Below are positions 20,490 to 28,700 of a stretch of 64,000 bases of DNA, piece after piece. Below the pieces are notes generated by a model. It saw nothing but the letters and a program-made list of their open reading frames with translations, had not been told where the DNA came from and ran no database searches. The DNA comes from Candidatus Palauibacter rhopaloidicola (lineage in GTDB: Bacteria; Gemmatimonadota; Gemmatimonadetes; Palauibacterales; Palauibacteraceae), in NCBI GenBank assembly GCA_026914155.1, contig JAPPGH010000008.1, forward strand, positions 62,001-126,000, given 5' to 3'. A program made the position numbers and the translations under genes. The first letter of the stretch is position 1; the number at the start of each line of letters is the position of its first letter.

Positions 20490-21104
20490 GTCGGTCTCGC
20501 AGGGCTTCCGCATCGATGTTCCCGCGGGCCCGGAGGAGGCCACGGTCGTGATCTCGAGGCTGCTGGACGCGAACCGGAATCAGATCAGCGATCCGACGGG
20601 CATCCGGGGCACGATCTACGCGGTGCTCGACGTGCAGTCGAACGATGAGACGTGGACGGAGATCGGTCTCACGCTGAACGGCGAGACGGTGACGCCTCTG
20701 TGCCGCGGCACCGGCAGCAGTTCCGCCGACGTGGCCGTGGGCCCGGGACTCGCCGCCGCGGGGCAGGTCGAGATCGAGTGCCGCCTGCAGACCGACGATG
20801 TCGTGGGCGAGTGCGTGGGGATGCAGCTCGATCCGAGGTACGCCAACGGCAACTACGAGTTGGGCGCCTTCCTCACGACCGATACGGGCGAGACTCGCGA
20901 CGAGGTCGCCTCTCAGCCGATCGCGCTCAACAACTCCGGTTTCGTGCAGATCGTGCACGTTCCGGGCAGCGAGTTCGAACTCGGACCCCACACCGGGGGC
21001 CTCACCTTCTACGGCGGTTCATCCGCTACCGAAGGCAATGTCAACACGTTCCACGCGTGTCCGGTCGCGTATGACGGCACGACCGCCGGTTCGGTCGCGA
21101 TCCA

Positions 21105-21109
21105 GGGGG
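21105..21109 (+). other. Frameshift at a five-G run in the truncated surface gene
   Basis: Reading CAG GGG GAT leads into a short out-of-frame tail, whereas CAG GGG ATG (one G fewer) continues the homologous frame to 24007. A homopolymer of this size is a plausible site for either slippage in vivo or a sequencing error. Confidence 0.7.
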
Positions 21110-24055
21110 ATGGTGACGGGTCCGGAAGCGGCGCCGCTCTCCTCTGCGCCTCCCGCGCTGGCCTTCTACGCGCGTGGCAACACGCCTCAGAACGGTCGCC
21201 CATTGGCCGACGATGAGGCTCCGTTCACCTGGGAAGTCAGCTCGGGCCTCAACTACGCGGTCGAGAACACCGCTGGCGACAACGAGCACTGGATTCTCAG
21301 TGGCAGCATCATCGATCCCAACGGCCTCGACGTGACTTCCAAGTTCACGCAGGGGAAGCGCGGCCCGTTGTACTTCGATTTCAAGGCGCCTGCGCGCACC
21401 AACAGCTCGCAGATCGCGATCAGCAGTTCGGGCAATCCAACGAGTTGGGGTCCCACGTCGCCGTCGTACTACCCGGACGCTGCTCCTAACGGTGCTGCCT
21501 TCCGCTTCCGGATCACGGAAATGTCCGACATGGGCGTCGGGCACGTGTACGGCTCGACCTCGGCGATCGCCGTGGGCGACTGCTCCGTGCGCGGCAACGA
21601 CGACACTCGCGGCAGCACGGCGTTCACGCCGCTGGATGAGTTCGACAACGTGACGCACATTAGCCAGTTGCCCGAGGAAGATCCGGACAGAGATGCCGTC
21701 AACGATGGCGGCGGGATCGACTGCTACGTGGCCGAGGTCCAGTCTCTGGCGGACCGGCTGGGCAACGCGGTCAATCTGTCCCGAGTGCCGCGGATTCGTA
21801 CGGCGACCACCTTCGGTGTCGACCGCACGCCGCCGGTCATCAGCCGCGAGCGCCCCTCCGATGCATTGGTGCTGAACGGCAATGAGCTGTCCTTCGAGAT
21901 CGAGGACCCGCGGTTCGAGAGCGGCGAGGACGGCAGCGGGCAGAGGGCCGAGGCCTTCGCCTACGCCGGCGACTCCCGTTACTGGGTCACCGGGAACCAC
22001 TACTGGAGCGACAACGTCGACATGAGCACCGGATCGGCCACGGTCGATATCACGGCGACCTCGGGTACGTTCGCGCGTGAAATCGAACACACCGTGTACA
22101 TCCGGGCGCGCGACGTTGCCGGCAACTCCGCGTTCACGTCCTTCACGTTCACGCGAGACCATTCGGACCCGGTCCTCTCGCTGTCCGAGGTGCCGAGCGA
22201 CTTCGGCCTCACGCAGGCGGCGTCGGTGAGCGTGACGGTGGCGGGAACGCTGACCGACGCGACGGAGATCCGGCGAGCGTTCCTGAGCGTCCATCACGGC
22301 ACCGAGTGCGTGGCGGACACCGATAGGCTGGAATCGTCGCAGGCGGCCAATCCCGTGCGGCGGCTCCACAACGGCACGAACAAGATCGAGTTCTCCGAGG
22401 TCTTCACGATCAAGAAGGCCGGCGATCTTGGCGCGACGGACTACTGCTTCTTCCTCAGCGCCGAGGACGATGCCCGCGACGCCGATGGCGGCGCCAACGA
22501 GAACGACTTCGACGAAATCGTTGGCACGTTCAGCGTGACGTGGCCGGGAACCAAGCCCGTGGGGCCTGTGGCCGTGGGCGCGATCAGCAATATGGACCTG
22601 GCGATCGGCGGCATGGACACGCGCGACGTAACGGCCAACTTCAGCGACGCCAACGGCGACGCCTTGACCTATATGGCGGCCAGCTCGGACGGCGCCGTGG
22701 CGACCGTCTCGATGGCGGGCGCGGTGGCGACGGTCACTGCCGTAGCGGCGGGTACCGCCACGATCACGGTTACGGCGAGCGACGGCGGCACCGGGACGGC
22801 CGAGCAGTCTTGGAACGTGACGGTCGCAGCGGCGCCGCCGCCGACGGTGTACGGCCTGGTCTTCACGGACGCCGACGACGATCCGCTGACCATGGTGGAG
22901 GTCGACGAGGGTTCGGGGAGCGACGGTGGAACGACATACAAGGTCGCGCTCGACCGGATGCCGTCGGATGACGTCACCGTCGCGATCGCCGTCGCGGAAG
23001 CCAACCGGGCGGTGTATGCGACCCTCAGCGTGGATGAGCTGACGTTCACGTCGGCCAACTACATGACCGCACAGGAAGTGACGGTTACCACGCTCGACCA
23101 CGATGCGAACACGACGTCGGAGCCGTTCACCCTGACGCACGACCCGAGCGGTGCGGAGTACGAGAGCGCCGCAACGGCGAACGTCGCGGGTATGGTGAAC
23201 GACGACGAGGTCTGGCTGTCGACGTCGATCATGAGCTTGAGCGAGAGCGCCGACACCACCGAGGTGACGCTCACGGTCTCCACGGGTGTGGCGGATGACG
23301 ATGATGCCAGGTCGGTCTCAGTGACCTTCCTCGGTGGCGACGCCATCGACGGCGACTTCAACGTGCTCGATGCCGCCAAGGCCGAGCAGGCCACGGTCGT
23401 TGTCTCCATACCGCTGGGCGAGACGAGCAAGGACACGACGCTTTACATCGTGCCGATCGACGACGAGCTCATCGGTGGGGTCAGTACCGATGAGTCGCCG
23501 ACGGAGGATATCGGCTTCACTACGGATGGGAACATTACCTACTCCCCCGCCAATACCGCACCGGCCTCACCCAAGATAGAGGCGGTGGTACATACGGAAG
23601 TCGAACTGACGGATGCCGATCCCGACGTGACCGTCTCCGTCGACCAGCAGTCCATCGCCGAAGATGCCGGGGAGCAGACGGTGACGGTGACGGTGGCCGC
23701 GGGCGACCGGGTCGGCGCTGACAGGGTGTTCACCGTGACGTTCACCGGTGGCGATGGCGCCGTCCAGTACACGACGAGCGGTTTGAGTGCCGGCGGCGAG
23801 TTGATAGTGACGATTCCGCCGGGCGAGACCATGGCAACCGAGACGTTCCGTCTGACGCCCACGGATGACACGGCGAACAACGCGGATCGCACGATTGGTG
23901 TCACTGCGGCGCTGCCGGCGGGCACGACCAAGCCGAACAGCACCGTGGGGTACTCGATCGACGTCCGCGATGCGCAGATCACACTCGTCAACGACGACGA
24001 TTCCTAACGGAACGTCGGAATCGTAGCCGACGCAGCGAGGTCGGCACGGCAGGAA

Positions 24056-24092
24056 AAGAACGGGCCCCGCGAAGCTTGCGGGGCCCGTTCTT
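24056..24092 (+). terminator. Strong intrinsic terminator hairpin, GGGCCC core
   Basis: A perfect 15-bp inverted repeat (AAGAACGGGCCCCGC, loop GAAGCTT, then its complement) followed by TCTTG. It lies 48 bases after the TAA at 24007. A-rich and T-rich flanks on both sides could make it bidirectional. Two relatives with the same core occur at 31161 and 34406. Confidence 0.8.
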
Positions 24093-24362
24093 CTTGCGGG
24101 GTACAGGTGCCCCACGCCTCGGCTCGAGAAGCCAGCCGCCGACCACCTGGTCCGGCGCGGCGTAGCCGAGGCGATGCCCGACGGTTCGGGACGTCGAGGA
24201 TCTCGGAATCGAAGTCGTGGATCCCCCGGATCCGGGCCGTAAAGCGGGACGCGTCGGCCGCGCAGGCGCCGCCTCCACCAACCCTCACTATGTGGTAAGT
24301 AATGAGGTAACTGACGGGCCGGGGCATAGACGAGAAAACCCACCAATATAGGCGGGTATAGT

Positions 24363-24378
24363 CCCCCAATATTGGGGG
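24363..24378. repeat. Perfect palindrome CCCCCAATATTGGGGG
   Basis: A 16-bp perfect inverted repeat within an A/T-richer patch. A near copy, CCCCCAATTAAGGGGG, lies at 24700-24715. Neither has a T-tract, so they look more like protein-binding sites than terminators. Confidence 0.5.
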
Positions 24379-24699
24379 GATACTTCCAATGTCCATATCC
24401 GGCGCTCCCCTGTCAACTGACGGCCGAAATGTGACGGAAATTCGGTCAAACAGGAGCTCCTCGTCCCACGCCCCCTAAGAAGCCGCAGGGCCGCACCCCC
24501 AGGTCGGTGAGCAGCCTCGAACTCGACCCGGTCCCCACCCTGGAGCGACGTCGCGCCACGAACTTCGCCCCGGAACATCTCGCTGTCAGCGTGTGTCAGG
24601 GGCATTCGGGCTGTGGCCGGGAAGATCCGGGCGGGCGGTCCCCAGGTCGCAGGAGGCCGCGGCAATGGAGGGATACCCCCCCTAATCGAGGTGGGGAAT

Positions 24700-24715
24700 C
24701 CCCCAATTAAGGGGG
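24700..24715. repeat. Imperfect palindrome CCCCCAATTAAGGGGG
   Basis: Second copy of the C5-AATxxx-G5 motif, 337 bases from the first. The preceding GGGGAATCCCCC makes an alternative overlapping hairpin. It lies about 470 bases upstream of the coiled-coil gene at 25187. Confidence 0.4.
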
Positions 24716-25186
24716 GAAATGCGTTCCAACATCCGTTACCTCATTCGAGAATGTGGTGCAAAACGGTGAGGGACCGTCCCCACACTCCCGACAGCCGTGA
24801 TGGCTGTAACTTCATCCATGTTATGAACATACGTTACGATGTGCAAGCATCGAAAACGGCGTGACAGACATCGGAAAATCGTCGGAGCCTCTACCGCCCG
24901 CTTTCGGCCTCCGCGGGGTTGCAGCCACTCACGAGGACCTCCGGCTCCGATCCGACCGCTTTGGCCGCCCGCGCGAGGCCCGGCCGCCGCAACGGCCCGG
25001 CGGGCTCGCCGGACGATGGACCTCGATCTCGTCGCCAGAGACCATCAACAAGGACCCTCCATCGCACTTGAGGCCGGGTTCCGTTGATACGACATTGATC
25101 GTCGCCGCGAGGTTCGGTGCAGACGGGTGAACGCGGCCGCACGGCGCGCATCGCACTTCGAACCTCCTGTGGAAGGCGGGGAAACG

Positions 25187-25672
25187 ATGGGGTTGGACGT
25201 GATCGGAATCCTGAGCGTGATGCTGGCGATCCTGGGCGTGGGCGTGACCATGGGCGGCCTCGCGCTCCGCGGCATCGGGAACCTCAAGGACGATCTCACA
25301 AAGCGGACCGATAAGCTCTCCGACCAGTTGGAGAGCGCGCACAAGGAACTTCGCGACGAGCTGAAAGCTGAGCTCGTCGGTCTGCGCAACGAAGGGAGAT
25401 CCGACATCGTCGGTCTGCGCGGCGAGCTGAAGGGCGAGATCGCCGGTCTGCGCAGCGAGCTGAAGGGCGAGATCTCCGGTCTGCGTGACGAGCTGAAGGG
25501 CGAGATCTCCGGTCTGCGTGACGAGGTGAAAGCCGACATCGTCGGTCTGCGCGACCGGATCGACGCCGTCCACGCCGAAGTGGTCGCGATGCGCGTAGCC
25601 ATGGGCGACCGCGTGGCCAGACTCGAAGGGCGTGTGTTCGGCGTGCCCCTCACGGATACCGGCACCGACTAG
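25187..25672 (+). CDS. Membrane-anchored hendecad coiled-coil protein
   Basis: The ATG at 25187 follows a purine-rich GGAAGGCGGGGAAA, which decides the start over an upstream in-frame ATG. The 161-residue product has a transmembrane helix at about residues 5-27 (IGILSVMLAILGVGVTMGGL), then a long coiled coil built from six 11-residue repeats of the form GLRxELKGEIS at about residues 63-128. The repeats are near-identical at DNA level (33-bp units, about 25375-25560), so the number could vary by slippage. A helix and short tail end the protein. It converges on the LRR-metzincin lipoprotein gene with 42 bp between stops. No family with known function is recognised. Confidence 0.8.
   Translation: MGLDVIGILSVMLAILGVGVTMGGLALRGIGNLKDDLTKRTDKLSDQLESAHKELRDELKAELVGLRNEGRSDIVGLRGELKGEIAGLRSELKGEISGLRDELKGEISGLRDEVKADIVGLRDRIDAVHAEVVAMRVAMGDRVARLEGRVFGVPLTDTGTD
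25375..25560 (+). repeat. Tandem 33-bp coding repeats (hendecads)
   Basis: Six in-frame 33-bp units encoding 11-residue coiled-coil repeats (IVGLRGELKGE, IAGLRSELKGE, ISGLRDELKGE and similar). The middle three differ at only a few bases. Confidence 0.75.
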
Positions 25673-25714
25673 CGCCGGTCGGCAGTAACTCGAGCTTGTA
25701 CGGACCTCCTGCCG

Positions 25715-28700
25715 CTACCGCGGGGGCCCGGCCGGGATGCCGCGGCTCACGAGGACCTCGAGGTCCGCTCCGGCCGCCGCCAATCCGGCCGACGCGACGG
25801 CCCGGGCGGGGTCGCCGGACGACGGACCGCGCAGGATGCCGAGCACCTGGCCACTCTCCGGATCGCGCAGGATGGCCACGGGCCGGTCCGTGGCCCGATC
25901 CAGCGTGGTCGATCCCGCGGGCCCGGACAGCGTGATGCTCGCCAGGCGGCCGACCCACTCGGCCGGCGCGGGCATCGCGATCACGAAGGCTGACTCGCCT
26001 TCGCCGTCTACGGTTTCCAGCATGTCGAAGCTCAGCGAGAACAACTCGTCGCCGGCCTCCGCGCGGCCGGTGAGTTCGTACTCGCCGGCGGAGGGTGGCA
26101 CGGAGGGCGGAGCGTCCAGCACGAAGGCGGGCTCGAGGAAGGGATTCCCCAGGGCGTCGGCACCGCCCCAGAGCAGTAGCGTCCTCGTGGGAGGCCCTGC
26201 GGGGACGGGAGCACTCGCGGACGCAACCGCGGACACGCTGGCGGACGCGCTGGCGTCGGTCTCAGTCCGGAGTCGGTAGTTCAGGGCCTTCGTGAACTGG
26301 TAACCGCTGATCCAGCGCGGAGGACCGCAGTAGGACATGATGTCCGCCGCGTGAGGCGTTACCAGGGCCCCGCCGGCGCGGAAGTCGTATCCCCGGTCCC
26401 CGACCGTCCCATCCGGCTGCGGGAAGGCCGGATCCGGGCCGCCGGCGCCGCCGCACGGCGCGTGGCGGAGACTCAGGTTGTGCCCGATTTCGTGGCCGAT
26501 CACGAAGGGGTCGGCCACGCTGAAGTTGTAGCCGCCGCCGAGGCTGGCGATCCCCGACTGCCCACCGATGACGTATGCGGGCATGATGCCCATGTACCGG
26601 CCCACTCGGCCTTCCAGCGTCCAGGCCAGGGCGGTTTCGCGATAGAGGGTGAAGACGTCGGTGGTCGACGTCAGAATGGGTTCGTGGGCCTTCACGTCGA
26701 GGTCCCGGACCGGGAGCAGCGTCCGCGTATGCCACAGCATTTCGTGTCCCTGCGGATCCGCCGCCATCCCCTCGGCAATGTCGACGATGGACAGGTCGGA
26801 ACCCGCGGCCCACACGAAGGGAACGACGGTGAGGTCGAGGGTGGGCACGGCTTCCACGCGGACCCCTGCACGGCCCGTCTCGGGGATCCGCGCTGCCACT
26901 CCCAGACCGGGGTCCAGTTCGTTGGCGGGATCGACCTCGACGACGAACTCCAACCCCGGCTGGATGACGGATCCCGGGATCTCGATGTTCGCCGACTTCT
27001 CGAGCGCGCCTTCCGCGTCCTCCACGTCGGTGGGGATGGGGGTCTCGGAGCCGGGAATGTCGGCGACGTAGGTCTCCACGCCGTCGACGTAGAACGTCGC
27101 CCGCATCGGCGGGAGGCCCTCGCTCGTGCTGCTGGAAGCCGTCACGAAGACGCGCAGCAGTGCCGCGTCGCCCGCGACGAGGGGAACGGGGAACGCCGAC
27201 GACTGTACGGCCTGCGTCAGGTAGGCCCCCGAGCCGCGCGCCGCCTCGCACCGCCGCACCTGCGCGAGCTGAAGCCGGGACAGCCATGCCTGGAAATCGG
27301 CGTCGTCGAGCGCGCAGAGGTCCGTGCCGTTCAGCAGGAGTTCCCGCAGCCGGGTCAGAGCCGTCAGGCTCCCGGGCAGCGGCCCGGACAGTCCCGGGTT
27401 GTTCGTCAGGTGGAGCTGCGAGAGCGAGGTGAGATCGCCCAGTTCCTCCGGCAGCGGGCCGGTCAGCCGGTTCCCGACGACCGACAGCACGCGCAGACGG
27501 GAGAGAGAGCCGAGCTCCGCCGGGATGGATCCCGTCAGGTCGTTGTTGTAGAGGTACAGCGCCGAGGCGTTGGACAGGCCGCCCAGTTCGGGGGGAATCG
27601 GTCCCGTAAGCTCGTTGTCGTTGAGGTACATTGACGTGAGGTTGGAAAGGCCGCCCAGTTCGGGCGGAATCGGTCCCGTCAGATCGTTGGCATGGAGGAA
27701 GAGGCTCCTCAGGTTGGACAGGCCGCCCAGTTCGGGCGGAATCGGCCCCGTCAGGTCGTTGGAGTAGAGGCTCAGCACGACCAGGCCGGAGAGGCCGCCC
27801 AGTTCGGCCGGGACGGGTCCCGTCAAGTCGTTGGACGCGAGATCCAGCGTTACGAGGCTGGAGAGGCCGCCCAGGTCGGATGGAACCGGCCCCGTCAGGT
27901 CGTTGAACCTGAGGTTCAGCACGTTCAGGCGGGAGAGGCCGCCCAGCTCGGGCGGAATCGCGCCCGCCAGGTCGTTGGACCTGAGATCCAGCACTGTCAG
28001 GCGGGAGAGGCCGCCCAGCTCGGGCGGAATCGCGCCCGCCAGGTCGTTGGACCTGAGATCCAGCACTGTCAGGCGGGAGAGGTTGCCCAGTACGGGCGGA
28101 ATCGGCCCCGTCAGGTCGTTGGAGCTCAGCGCCAGCGTCGTGAGGACGGAGAGGCCGCCCAGCTCCGCCGGGATGGGTCCCGTGAGGTTGTTGCCGCGAA
28201 GGTCCAGCAAGTTCAGGCTGGAGAGGCCGGCCAACTCCGGCGGAACCAGCCCCGTCAGGTTCTTGGAGACGAGAGACAGCCCGACCACGCGGCCATCGGC
28301 GTCCAGCGTCACCCCCGTCCATTCGTTGAGCGGCCGGTCGGACAGCCAGTTTGCATTGTCGGTCCAGCGGGCGCCGCCGGTCGCCTCGTACAGCAGCGCC
28401 AGGATGTCCCGGTCGGCGAGGGCGGAGCACTCCGTGCCGGTGCCCTCGTGCGAGGGAATCGCGCCCAGCCATTCGCCGAACCCTTGATCCGGCGAGATGC
28501 AGAGCCCGGTGTCCGCGTAGTGAAGTTCGCGCAGGGAGAGCGCGGACAGCGACAGGGGCAGCGGACCCCCCAGACCGAGGTTCCCGCCGATCCTGAGCGA
28601 CATCAGGCTGCCGAGCTGCGCCAGCCGCCCGGGGACGCGCCCGGTCATCCCGTTGTCTGCAAGGTCGACGGCGACCACCCGGCCGAGCGCGTCGGAGTCG

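Larger units (their letters stand above)
19864..24007 (+). pseudogene. 5'-truncated, frameshifted copy of Ig/Calx-beta surface lipoprotein
   Basis: Homology to the intact protein encoded at 34487-38995 begins abruptly near 19875-19885, in the middle of its second Ig-like domain (GDSAVVTITAADPDGASA), without start codon, signal peptide or the first 200 or so residues. It then continues through two Ig-like domains, a long middle region (TDMGVGHVYG-type motif, IRTATTFGVDRT) and Calx-beta-like domains to the same kind of ending (DDDS then TAA). A second lesion is an extra G in the five-G run 21105-21109: deleting one joins the two frames, and the span is 3n+1 as expected. The integrase ends 52 bp before the first in-frame codon. 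It may be a dead remnant or a silent donor cassette for the paralogue. No ribosome site in front of the fragment was recognised. Confidence 0.85.
24008..25186. other. Long intergenic region without a convincing gene
   Basis: After the terminator at 24056-24092 none of the open frames has a recognisable protein pattern. Two patches (about 24290-24400 and 24700-24860) look clearly richer in A/T than the rest of the window and hold C-run/G-run palindromes (24363, 24699), a small hairpin ACAGCC-GTGAT-GGCTGT at 24791-24807, and an ATGTT-ATG-AACAT inverted repeat at 24818-24830. These may be regulatory sites or a mobile-element scar. No tRNA was recognised. Confidence 0.5.

Noticed and set aside
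18597..24007. A prophage or complete integrative element downstream of the integrase
   Set aside because: No phage, replication, mobilisation or cargo gene, no tRNA target and no attachment-site repeat recognised; only the integrase is present.
24004..24665. Minus-strand open frames in the 24-25 kb gap
   Set aside because: They lack domain patterns and ribosome sites, and one includes the terminator hairpin inside its coding stretch.
27570..28230. Regular direct repeats resembling a CRISPR array
   Set aside because: The 72-bp periodicity encodes leucine-rich repeats in frame on the minus strand. There are no unrelated spacers and no cas genes.
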